Shown piece after piece: positions 7,427-15,035 of a stretch of 30,651 nt of DNA (its first letter is position 1; the number at the start of each line of letters is the position of its first letter). Source of the stretch: Deltaproteobacteria bacterium. GTDB taxonomy: Bacteria > Desulfobacterota > DSM-4660 > Desulfatiglandales > HGW-15. Below the pieces are notes generated by a model that was not told the origin of the DNA, searched no databases, and was given only the letters and a program-made list of their open reading frames with translations. The position numbers were made by a program, and so were the translations under genes. The DNA lies in contig JAFDIC010000012.1 in NCBI GenBank assembly GCA_019308525.1, positions 1 through 30,651 on the forward strand. The letters are read 5' to 3'.

Positions 7427-8173
7427 CTAATCCACGTGCTTCGCCGTCTTCAGGGGTCTTCCAATCCTGAAGTCCCTGTGAAGTCTCAGAACGGGCCTGA
7501 TTTCTCGGACAGCCGCTTCAGGGATGTGCAAATCTCCTGAGAAGTCCCAAGATCCGGATTGAATCATATGGAGGACCTTCAATGCTGCCGGGTTTACGAC
7601 AGGCACATTTTCCGAGGGACTCCGACACCTCATGCATGCGATTCCACCCTTGTCTCTCGAGAAGACAGCGGGACCCTGACCGGTGTACTTCCTGCCGCAA
7701 ACGGAGCACCTCTCTAAGTTGATCCTGTATCCACCCAGGGAAAGAGCCCTAGCTTCAAAGGCAACGGTGATCGCGCGTACATCTTTTTCCCTGCCGTCAA
7801 GGGCACAAAGGGCGCCCTTCAAGAGGTCAAAGGCCCTTTCATCAACAACACCGATTGGGAAAAGAACTTCGGTGAGCTCGATCATGTAACTTGCAAGGGA
7901 AAGGAGGGTGTAATCGGATCGAATCCCCGAAAAGCCGTTGATCAGCCTGCCCGAGTGGAGTAAAGGCAGTGAACCTCCTCTCCTTACCTCATATTCAAGT
8001 CTTACCAGGGAGAGAATGTCAAGGCTGTTGGCAAATCTTTTCCTGCTCCTCCGTCCCCCCTTTGCAACACCCTTCAACTGACCCTGGTCAGGGGTAAAAA
8101 AGAAGACCAGGAGGTCCGATTCCCCAAACTCCTTTGTGCGCATTATGATAGCCTCTGAGATGGAGGACTTCAT
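7427..8173 (-). CDS. recO: DNA repair protein RecO
   Basis: RecO anneals complementary strands and, with RecR, loads RecA on SSB-coated DNA in the RecF recombination pathway. The 248-residue protein has the N-terminal OB-fold start (SISEAIIMRTKEFGESDLLV) with the basic patch KGVAKGGRRSRKRF. A helical C-terminal domain carries a four-cysteine zinc motif (Cys156-x2-Cys159 and Cys180-x2-Cys183). Its length is typical. The ATG at 8173 lies only about 11 nt beyond the T-run of the terminator at 8185-8211 and has no evident Shine-Dalgarno, so expression control is unusual. The following gene on this strand is glyQ, beyond the repeat patch and the small plus-strand gene. Confidence 0.94.
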   Translation of the reverse strand: MKSSISEAIIMRTKEFGESDLLVFFFTPDQGQLKGVAKGGRRSRKRFANSLDILSLVRLEYEVRRGGSLPLLHSGRLINGFSGIRSDYTLLSLASYMIELTEVLFPIGVVDERAFDLLKGALCALDGREKDVRAITVAFEARALSLGGYRINLERCSVCGRKYTGQGPAVFSRDKGGIACMRCRSPSENVPVVNPAALKVLHMIQSGSWDFSGDLHIPEAAVREIRPVLRLHRDFRIGRPLKTAKHVD

Positions 8174-8184
8174 GGTTGTGCGGT

Positions 8185-8211
8185 AAAAAGGCCCTGTGCA
8201 TGAGCAGGGCC
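8185..8211 (-). terminator. Rho-independent terminator after the acyl-CoA synthetase-like gene
   Basis: On the minus strand a perfect 7-bp G+C-rich stem, GGCCCTG/CAGGGCC, with an 8-nt loop is followed immediately by TTTTT. It lies downstream of the synthetase stop at 8291 and directly ahead of the recO ATG at 8173. Confidence 0.75.
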
Positions 8212-8290
8212 TGCTTTTCGGCTCCCGGTCTGATCTGGTCCCCGGCGGGGCGGGATCTGTGCAAGTCCTTCAGGAGACGCCCGCTTCCGG

Positions 8291-9817
8291 CTAATTCTTT
8301 TTCCCTCCGTAAAGTTCTTTGACCTTGTTCCTGTCGGGAGAGCCGTCTTCCAGGAGCGGAAGATCAGTGACGAACTCCACATGCTGGGGTTTCTTGTACC
8401 TGGCGATTCGTTCTCCGACGAAATCAATGAGTTCCTGGGGTTCGAGGCGCTCACCTTCCTTTAGTCGGCATACCGCCTTGATACCTTCCTTCCACTTGGG
8501 GTCAGGCACGCCGAAGACTACCGTCTTGTCAACGGCCGGATGCTGCAAAATCACCTTTTCCACTTCGGCAGGATAAACGTTTTCCCCGCCGGGCTTAATG
8601 AGTTCCTTGTCGGGTTTGCGCCCTTCGTAAAAGAGATACCCATCTTCATCAAAGCGCCCCAGGTCTCCCGTGTGGTGCCAGCCCTCCCTGAAGGCGTAGC
8701 CAGTATCCTCGGGGAGGTTCCAGTAACCCTTGAAGACCATGGGGCCCTTTACGGTGATTTCGCCGACCTGGCCCACGGGGACCGGACGGTCGTAATCATC
8801 CACCAGCCTCACATCCGCAAAGGGGATAATCTTTCCGGCAGAACCGGGGCGGTCACTATAAGACCCATAGGTCGCCACGCAGGACACCTCTGTCTGGCCG
8901 TACATGGACCAGAATGTGCCGCCGGTGATCTCCTGGTATCTCTCTATGTTTTCCGGGGTCTCTATCCCGTTGACAGACCTCAAAGAGCTTATGTCCCTGC
9001 CCGATTCTTTATGCTCTTCCAGGATGGAGGAGAGCATGGGAGTGAAGACCATCATGAGCGAAATCCTTTTCTCCTCTATCAATTCCACGGCCTGCTTCGC
9101 CTCAAACCTGGCCATGTTGACGTTGAGGGCGCCTGCGTGGAAAGTGGTCACAGCCATGAAAAGGCCGCCCACGTGAAAGAGAGGGATACAGTTCAGGTAC
9201 GCATCTTCGGTCGTAAGCTTGAGATAGTAATCGAAGTTCAAGCTGGCCAGAAGCAGGTTGGCGTGGCTGAGGAGTGCCCCCCTGGGTCTGCCTCCCACTG
9301 CCGCGGTGTGGATGATGACAAAGCCATCGTCGTTTGAAACCTCCGCGACCTGGTAGTCACCACCCTTATCCATCAATTCATTGATTCCAGGGGAGGTGTC
9401 TCCTTCCCCGGCGAGATCAAAGTACCTTTTCACGGAAGGAAGTCTATCCCTGATATTATCAATTGTACCCTGGAATTCCCTGTCCGAGAACAGGATCTTC
9501 GGTTCACAGTCATTCAGGTTGTAGGCCACTTCGTCCTGGGAAAGCCTCCAGTTGATAGGCAGGACAATGGCGCCCAGGGCAGCCGCCGCGCCAAAGAGAA
9601 GGAAATATTCGAGGCTGTTTTTGCCGAGGATTCCTATTCGGTCTCCCTTCTCTATGTCCGTCTTTTGGATACCGCAGGCCAGGCGATCGACCATGAGCTT
9701 GATATCGGCAAAGGTGAAACCCCGGCCCTCTTCTACTTCGTACCATGCCTGGTTGCCCTTATGATAGAGGGCGTTCCGCTCTATCAGGTCGTAGAAAGTG
9801 AAGTCATGAATTCCCAT
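8291..9817 (-). CDS. AMP-binding acyl-CoA synthetase-like protein with atypical motifs
   Basis: This is a member of the ANL (acyl-CoA synthetase) superfamily, 508 residues, with the normal two-domain layout: an N-terminal adenylation domain with SMYGQTEV (A5) and HHTGDLGRFDEDGY (A7), hinge GRKPDKELIKPGGENVYPAEVE (A8), and a C-terminal lid. Family enzymes activate carboxylic acids to acyl-CoA through an acyl-adenylate. Two motifs are abnormal. The P-loop (A3), normally TSGTTGxPKG, reads HTAAVGGRPRG (170-180) and lacks the Ser/Thr run and the Lys. The A10 motif, normally GKxxRxxVK with the catalytic Lys, reads GSPDRNKVK. It may have altered activity or be a specialised clade. The ATG has GAGGAC upstream, and a terminator follows. 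The substrate is unknown. Confidence 0.85.
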   Translation of the reverse strand: MGIHDFTFYDLIERNALYHKGNQAWYEVEEGRGFTFADIKLMVDRLACGIQKTDIEKGDRIGILGKNSLEYFLLFGAAAALGAIVLPINWRLSQDEVAYNLNDCEPKILFSDREFQGTIDNIRDRLPSVKRYFDLAGEGDTSPGINELMDKGGDYQVAEVSNDDGFVIIHTAAVGGRPRGALLSHANLLLASLNFDYYLKLTTEDAYLNCIPLFHVGGLFMAVTTFHAGALNVNMARFEAKQAVELIEEKRISLMMVFTPMLSSILEEHKESGRDISSLRSVNGIETPENIERYQEITGGTFWSMYGQTEVSCVATYGSYSDRPGSAGKIIPFADVRLVDDYDRPVPVGQVGEITVKGPMVFKGYWNLPEDTGYAFREGWHHTGDLGRFDEDGYLFYEGRKPDKELIKPGGENVYPAEVEKVILQHPAVDKTVVFGVPDPKWKEGIKAVCRLKEGERLEPQELIDFVGERIARYKKPQHVEFVTDLPLLEDGSPDRNKVKELYGGKKN

Positions 9818-9874
9818 AATTGTCCTCTAATAGCCAGAAATTGAAGTACCCTTCAGGGGAAGATCTTGGACAGA

Positions 9875-9906
9875 AATATACGGTCAGCCCTCATGAGAGC
9901 TGACCG
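9875..9906 (-). terminator. Terminator after the LEA14-like lipoprotein gene
   Basis: CGGTCAGC (9881-9888) and GCTGACCG (9899-9906) form a perfect 8-bp stem, extended inward by part of the CTCATGAG palindrome. On the minus strand the stem is followed by a T-rich tract (TATATTTCTG). It lies 13 bp past the LEA14-like stop, so the lipoprotein gene and the synthetase gene are probably separate transcripts. Confidence 0.6.
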
Positions 9907-9919
9907 AAGTTCAGGTCTC

Positions 9920-10513
9920 TTAAGGGTAATTTGCTTCTACCGGCACCACTTTTACTATGCCATCCGCCACAAAAACGAATGATCCTTCCTTTATGTGAAT
10001 AGGGAAAGCCATATCAGGCAGATTCGTCCACCATTTTTCGATAAGTTCCCATGGCTTGTCCCCTCTTTCCTTGGCCTTCATGGCGTGAGCCAGAATGAAT
10101 TTTCCAAAAGTCGAAACGGGGGTTAGGGTGACGCTAAGTACCTTTGTATTGGTTTTTCCAGGGGGTATCCACTGGGGATTATCATCATTAACCACACGTA
10201 GCTCATAGTCTTCAAAGTACAGAAAGAACTTTGCAGAGTCCAGCTTAACAGGGTATTTGTTGGGATTGGTTATCTCAAATACAAAATCAAGGGATACCGG
10301 GGAAGAGCCTCCACCTTTTGGGGCTTTGCCCATTGCAACCTTGGCCTTGCCATAGGTCCAAAACCCTTCGTAATAGCTTATTTGGACCGAGTCCAGCTTC
10401 ACTTCAGGGTTCTTGAAGTTTGATTCTGTTGGCCTCCATAGTGTAGCACAGGAGGCGAAGACCACCATCAGGCTGAAAAGAAGCAACATAATCAATGTCA
10501 GTCGTTTGTTCAT
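9920..10513 (-). CDS. LEA14-like (LEA_2/WHy domain) lipoprotein
   Basis: The protein is a lipoprotein of about 197 residues. A signal peptide (MNKRLTLIMLLLFSLMVVFAS) ends in a lipobox with Cys22, so it should be anchored in the envelope. The mature part resembles the LEA14/WHy beta-sandwich fold: SLDFVFEITNPNKYPVKLDS matches the typical 'N-P-N-x-(Y/F)-P' strand of that domain, followed by DYELRV and a PPGKT turn. The function in bacteria is poorly known. Such domains are associated with desiccation or envelope stress in other organisms; no role is shown here. AAGGGAGG lies seven bases before the ATG at 10513, and a GTG one codon upstream is the alternative start. A terminator follows. Confidence 0.75.
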   Translation of the reverse strand: MNKRLTLIMLLLFSLMVVFASCATLWRPTESNFKNPEVKLDSVQISYYEGFWTYGKAKVAMGKAPKGGGSSPVSLDFVFEITNPNKYPVKLDSAKFFLYFEDYELRVVNDDNPQWIPPGKTNTKVLSVTLTPVSTFGKFILAHAMKAKERGDKPWELIEKWWTNLPDMAFPIHIKEGSFVFVADGIVKVVPVEANYP

Positions 10514-10690
10514 CACGCAACCTCCCTTTCGTGAGTATGAATTGTGTTAGCAAGTCAATAGGTTCTACCTTCTAAGTCCTTCGATTCATAAATACCCCAA
10601 CGTATTTGTTTACGCAACACCTGGTGCTGAGTGAGCATTAACAAGTATTCCCACCCGAAAGATACGCGACCATAATTGCGAGTCAAAGCA

Positions 10691-11500
10691 CTAAGTCAGC
10701 CACCTCTTGCGGCGTTTGTAATGCTTGACAGCCTTGAAACTCTTCCTTCCACCCTTGTCGGTCAGGCCCAGGTAGAAATCCTTAATATCCTCATTTTGAC
10801 TAAGTTTATCGGATGTATCGTCCATCACTATCCGCCCTGTCTCCATGACGTAGGCATATGGGGCGACACTTAGTGCAAGCTTGGCATTCTGCTCAACAAG
10901 GAGGATCGAGATACCCTGTTCCTTGTTGAGCTGCATGATGATATTAAAGATTTCATGGATCAACCTGGGTGCAAGGCCCATGGAAGGTTCGTCCAGCAAG
11001 ACCAGTTTGGGCTCGGTCATGAGTGCCCTGCCAACCACGGTCATCTGTTGCTCTCCCCCGCTTACAAAGCCTGCAACCTCGTTTCTCTTTTCCCTGAGCC
11101 TGGGAAAATAGTGATAGACCAGTTCAAGGCCTTCCTTGACGGATCTGCTCTTCCTCAGGTGAGCTCCGACCTTTAGGTTCTCTTCCACCGTCAGGTGTTC
11201 AAACACCCTACGACCCTCTATGACCTGAACGATTCCCAGCTTGGCGATGTTGGCGGCCATTTCATGGTGGATGTGGCGCCCTTCGAACTGGATGGCACCG
11301 TCAGTGACCTCACCGTCTTCGGTCTTGAGAAGTCCCGATACCGCCTTCAGGGTGGTGCTTTTCCCGGCGCCGTTTGCGCCAAGAAGTGCTACGATACCCT
11401 TTCGAGGGACCTCGATGGACACCCCCTTGAGCACGAGGATAACTTCGTGGTACTTGACCTCGATATTGTTTATCTTGAGAATGGCCTCAGACTGTTCCAA
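10691..11500 (-). CDS. livF: Branched-chain-amino-acid-type ABC transporter ATPase (LivF family)
   Basis: This is one of two ATP-binding subunits of a LivFGHMJ-type importer. It has Walker A GANGAGKS (41-48), signature VSGGEQQ (146-152) and Walker B LVLLDEP (166-172). The 269-residue length includes a basic C-terminal tail (KSFKAVKHYKRRKRW) beyond the usual end of about 235-240. The start is TTG, backed by GGAGGG six bases upstream. It is the last gene of the minus-strand liv operon, 79 bp after the binding-protein gene. The transported compound cannot be read from the ATPase. The co-transcribed CoA ligase suggests an organic acid rather than leucine/isoleucine/valine. Confidence 0.93.
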   Translation of the reverse strand: MEQSEAILKINNIEVKYHEVILVLKGVSIEVPRKGIVALLGANGAGKSTTLKAVSGLLKTEDGEVTDGAIQFEGRHIHHEMAANIAKLGIVQVIEGRRVFEHLTVEENLKVGAHLRKSRSVKEGLELVYHYFPRLREKRNEVAGFVSGGEQQMTVVGRALMTEPKLVLLDEPSMGLAPRLIHEIFNIIMQLNKEQGISILLVEQNAKLALSVAPYAYVMETGRIVMDDTSDKLSQNEDIKDFYLGLTDKGGRKSFKAVKHYKRRKRWLT

Positions 11501-11579
11501 GATGTTCCCTCCAGGGGCGAACCGGGTCGAATATGTTCCAATCGCTCAATGGCTCTACAAACTCTATAGCTCAATAACC

Positions 11580-12845
11580 CTAGTAACCAAAGAACCCTCC
11601 TTCCTCTTTGGTCTTGTTCCACTTATCCGCAAATCGGGGGTCCTTCAAGAAGTCAACCCGTTTCACTTCCCGGAATTTCCCGTTCCTCCACTCCTGTACC
11701 AGGCACCCGGTGGTGGGTCTGTGATCCTTGGCGGTGAAGGTGATGGGAGATGCACCCAGGCCGATATCAAAGCTGCGGAAGGTCTCAAAACCCTTGATCA
11801 TGATACCGGGCCCGGACAAGTCCCCTGCCTTATCCGCCCGCTTCAGGGCCTCCCAGGTGATAAGGGCCGCGCCCCATGCCTGGACGGTCCTGATGAGTCT
11901 TTTTTCTAAAGGTACACCGGGGTTGTATTTCTTGGCCATTGCCACCACGATGTCCATGTTCTTGTAATCCTGGCCGAAAAACGCGCAGGGTGTGGCTCCC
12001 ATGACACCCTCGGCCGCGGGTCCGGCCAGGCGCGGCAGGTTCTCATCGAAACCCCAGTTGTTGACGATGTGGTCAGCACCCAGCCCAAGGGCATAGGCAT
12101 CCCGGATGGTGGCGGAGACAGACATAGTGGTATTGCCGTGCCATACTACATCGGGCTTGAATTTTTTCAGTGCCATGATCTGGCTCTTGGTATCGAGTGC
12201 TACAAGAGAGACATTTACGTCCGGCCCGATTTCGAATCCCAGCAGCCTTGCGTGGTCCTTGATGGCCTCAATGGGGGCACTGCAATAGGGGTGGGCAAAG
12301 TGGTAGCTTGCCGCGAACCTGGGTTTTCTCTTATTGTAATCAGGGTGCTTGGGCCACTTCTTGTCGAACCAGGCAGTGAGGCAGGCCCTGGCATTGGTGG
12401 AATAGTCGGACGAAAAGAACAGATTGTACCGGGTCTTCTTGGGGTTCGTCAGATGGGCCGAATAGGACGCTGAAACATAAGGGATTTTGTCCTTGTTAAT
12501 GGTAGGAGAAAGGGCCTCTGTATCTCCTGTTCCCCAGCCCATGATAACGATGGATCCCAGTCTCTTCAAGAGCTTGTACTTGGTAATGGCCTCGGGAATC
12601 CTGTAGCCATAGTCAAACCAGGTAAATTTCACCTTTTTGCCGTTGATGCCATCCTGCTCGTTTATATATTTCCATGCCTCTTCCATGCCGAGGGCATAGT
12701 CCTTCCCAACATCAGATGTGGCTCCCGTAGTATCCATAATGCCGCCAATCCTGATCGTTTTGGCCGTTGCAGGCTGAAGGAAGGAGAATACAAAGGCCAA
12801 GGAAAAAACCAGGACAAAAAACCTAAGACAGATATTGTTTTTCAT
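11580..12845 (-). CDS. livJ: Periplasmic substrate-binding protein of Liv-type ABC transporter
   Basis: This is a periplasmic binding protein (type I fold, Peripla_BP_6 family) that captures substrate for the LivHM permease. A Sec signal peptide (residues 1 to about 28, ending FLQPATAK) precedes the mature start TIRIGGIMDTTGATSDVG, the usual first strand and ligand loop of LivJ-like proteins. The IVMGWGTGDTEALSPTINKDKIPYVSASYS region follows. At 421 residues it is longer than E. coli LivJ (about 367), as in binding proteins for larger organic acids. AAGGGGG precedes the ATG. It is fifth of six genes in the operon. The ligand is unknown. Confidence 0.92.
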   Translation of the reverse strand: MKNNICLRFFVLVFSLAFVFSFLQPATAKTIRIGGIMDTTGATSDVGKDYALGMEEAWKYINEQDGINGKKVKFTWFDYGYRIPEAITKYKLLKRLGSIVIMGWGTGDTEALSPTINKDKIPYVSASYSAHLTNPKKTRYNLFFSSDYSTNARACLTAWFDKKWPKHPDYNKRKPRFAASYHFAHPYCSAPIEAIKDHARLLGFEIGPDVNVSLVALDTKSQIMALKKFKPDVVWHGNTTMSVSATIRDAYALGLGADHIVNNWGFDENLPRLAGPAAEGVMGATPCAFFGQDYKNMDIVVAMAKKYNPGVPLEKRLIRTVQAWGAALITWEALKRADKAGDLSGPGIMIKGFETFRSFDIGLGASPITFTAKDHRPTTGCLVQEWRNGKFREVKRVDFLKDPRFADKWNKTKEEGGFFGY

Positions 12846-12934
12846 GAGTTTCCCCCTTCTAAGGTCTGATCAATCTGTTAGTTTTCTACGTTCAAATGCA
12901 GGCCCTTCAAATCAAGAATCCCATCACCTCCTCT

Positions 12935-14035
12935 CTAGTAGGAAAATGGCCAGAGGTTGAAATAGTTCTTGATTTGCCACCAACGGTAGGCAAGACCGTT
13001 GGGCTCATATATGAGAAACGCGCAAATGGCAAGGCCAAAGGCCATGTCCTTTATGTAAGCAAAATCCATCAGCAACTTTGGATAGTATTCGGAAAGGGGG
13101 ATAACGGCCCACTGGAGCAGTTCCATGACAACGACCATGAACAGGGAGCCGAAGATGGCGCCGTGAATGGATCCGACCCCCCCTATGAGGATGACGCCGA
13201 CCAGCCACAGGGCCAGGAACCAGGGGAAGTGTTCCGGGCTGATGGCAGCGGTGTTGCTGACCCAGAAGGCCCCTGCCACACCGCCAAAGAAGCCGGCCAC
13301 GAAAAAGGCAAGGAGCTTGTACCATATGATGTTGATGCCCAGGGTCTCGGCGGCGATGTCATTGTCCCTGATGGCCACCCAGGCTCGGCCCACCCTTGAT
13401 CGAAGCAGGTTTGCCAGGACCATGACCATGAGGGTGATCAACACGGCCATCAGGTAATAGACTTTCCTCTCAGAGTCAATAATCCAGGGCCCTATCTTTA
13501 TGGTTCCTGGTGGGAGGCTGAAGGCCTGCCCCCTGCCGCCTATCTTGCTGACATACTGGGTGATGACGAAATCAACGGTGATGAACTGGGCAGCCATTGT
13601 GGTAAGGATGAGGTAAAACCCCTTTACCTTGGCGGAGGGAAGACCGAAAAGCACGCTCCAAATGCCCGCGACGAAGGCCCCGACAATGATACTAGCAGGA
13701 TAGGCGATACCCCAGTTCACGATAGATTCGGGCCAGGGGAACTGGAGGACGAGCAGTGTGCTCGTATAGGCCCCTACGGCAATAAAGGCGGAATGTCCCA
13801 GGGTTATCAGCCCGGTGTATCCTATGAGCAACTGGACACCCAAGGCCCCCATGGCCGTGTACCCGACCATAGTGGCCACTCCGATCCAATACTCGGGAAG
13901 GAAGAGGGGGATTCCGACAAAAATAACGCCGAGGAGAAGAATCATCTTTCCCCTTATGAAAGCGGTCTGCCACCAACCCTGATCCTTCCGATAATCCTGG
14001 TGATAGACGCCGCAAGGTAGCCAGACGTTGGACAT
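12935..14035 (-). CDS. livM: Liv-type ABC transporter permease (LivM family)
   Basis: This is an inner-membrane permease subunit that pairs with LivH. The 366-residue protein has about eight to ten hydrophobic segments and the LivM signatures YTGLITLGHSAFIAVGAYTS, SRVGRAWVAIRDNDIAAETLGI (the coupling-helix EAA-like loop) and GGVGSIHGAIFGS. AAGGGGG lies four bases before the ATG. It is 93 bp downstream of livH and 89 bp upstream of the binding-protein gene, so it is likely co-transcribed with them. Confidence 0.94.
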   Translation of the reverse strand: MSNVWLPCGVYHQDYRKDQGWWQTAFIRGKMILLLGVIFVGIPLFLPEYWIGVATMVGYTAMGALGVQLLIGYTGLITLGHSAFIAVGAYTSTLLVLQFPWPESIVNWGIAYPASIIVGAFVAGIWSVLFGLPSAKVKGFYLILTTMAAQFITVDFVITQYVSKIGGRGQAFSLPPGTIKIGPWIIDSERKVYYLMAVLITLMVMVLANLLRSRVGRAWVAIRDNDIAAETLGINIIWYKLLAFFVAGFFGGVAGAFWVSNTAAISPEHFPWFLALWLVGVILIGGVGSIHGAIFGSLFMVVVMELLQWAVIPLSEYYPKLLMDFAYIKDMAFGLAICAFLIYEPNGLAYRWWQIKNYFNLWPFSY

Positions 14036-14128
14036 GAAACCCCCTTAGATCAATTAGCTCGATATGATCCGCGCTACCGGGAAGAACTTGAGCTCGGCAA
14101 TGTTATCTGCCTTCTTCCCCCTTTTTTC

Positions 14129-15013
14129 CTACACTCTTTCTATCCTTTCCCATCCCCACAGCCCATAAGGTCTGAAGAGGAGAAAAACAGCCATGAACAC
14201 GAAAGGCACGATCTCCTTGACACCACCGGGGAAATACTGGTCCAGATAAGTCCCTGACAGGTTCTGGAGGAGACCGATGATGATACCACCCACTATGGCC
14301 CCCGGTACGGAGTTCAGCCCCCCCAGCACTACGGCTGGCAAGACCAGGAGTCCCAGGTAGCCTATGGAGATATTGATCCCGTTGATGTTGCCCAGGAGGG
14401 CTCCTCCCACGCCGGCGCTCATAAAGGCGATGGCCCAGGCAGCGGAATAGACAAAGCGGGCGCTGACGCCCAGGGAGAGAGCCGCTGTTTCGTCATCCGC
14501 CGTTGCCTGCATGGACAGGCCCCACCTGGTAAACTTGAAAAAGCACACGAACACCATCAACAGAGCTATGGCAAGAATAAAGGACCAGAGGTAGACGGGT
14601 GATATCTTCACAAAGCCTATGGAGATGGGTTCAATGGAAAAAATAGGGGGATCGAACACCCGGGTATCCGTCCCCCATATGAATTCAACCAGGCCCTTAA
14701 GGAAAAAGGACAGCCCCACCGTCACCATGATTACCGAGAGGATAGGTTCCCCGATGAGTCTATCCAAAAAAATTCTCTCGGTGAGAAAGCCCAGCACAAT
14801 CCCAACCACGAGGGTGAGAATGACGGACAGGAAAAAGGGAATACCCATTTGGTAGAAGGTAAGGGCTACATAAGCGCCTATGAGGGTTAGTTCCCCCATT
14901 GCCAGATTCAATACCCCCGAGCACTTATAGATCAAGACCCAGCCAAGGGCGACCAGGGCATATATGCCCCCCACGAGAATCCCTGTTATGATGGTCATCA
15001 AGAAAAGCTCCAT
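14129..15013 (-). CDS. livH: Liv-type ABC transporter permease (LivH family)
   Basis: This is the second permease subunit of the importer, very hydrophobic, with about eight membrane segments. The LivH signatures are GGIYALVALGWVLIYKCSGVLNLAMGE near the N-terminus, MQATADDETAALSLGVS (the coupling loop that contacts the ATPases) and VVLGGLNSVPGAIVGGI. The frame is open to 15046, but the ATG at 15013 has GGGAG five bases upstream and gives the normal LivH start MELFLMTIITGILVG, so I prefer it. It begins 22 bp after the CoA ligase stop. Confidence 0.94.
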   Translation of the reverse strand: MELFLMTIITGILVGGIYALVALGWVLIYKCSGVLNLAMGELTLIGAYVALTFYQMGIPFFLSVILTLVVGIVLGFLTERIFLDRLIGEPILSVIMVTVGLSFFLKGLVEFIWGTDTRVFDPPIFSIEPISIGFVKISPVYLWSFILAIALLMVFVCFFKFTRWGLSMQATADDETAALSLGVSARFVYSAAWAIAFMSAGVGGALLGNINGINISIGYLGLLVLPAVVLGGLNSVPGAIVGGIIIGLLQNLSGTYLDQYFPGGVKEIVPFVFMAVFLLFRPYGLWGWERIERV

Positions 15014-15035
15014 AGGATCTCCCTCCCGGGTCCGA

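Noticed and set aside
8540..9337. A 265-codon plus-strand frame across the acyl-CoA synthetase-like gene
   Set aside because: It is antisense to a gene with clear family motifs and has no ribosome binding site.
11241..11909. A 222-codon plus-strand frame across livF and the binding-protein gene
   Set aside because: It is a shadow of two conserved genes and crosses their boundary.
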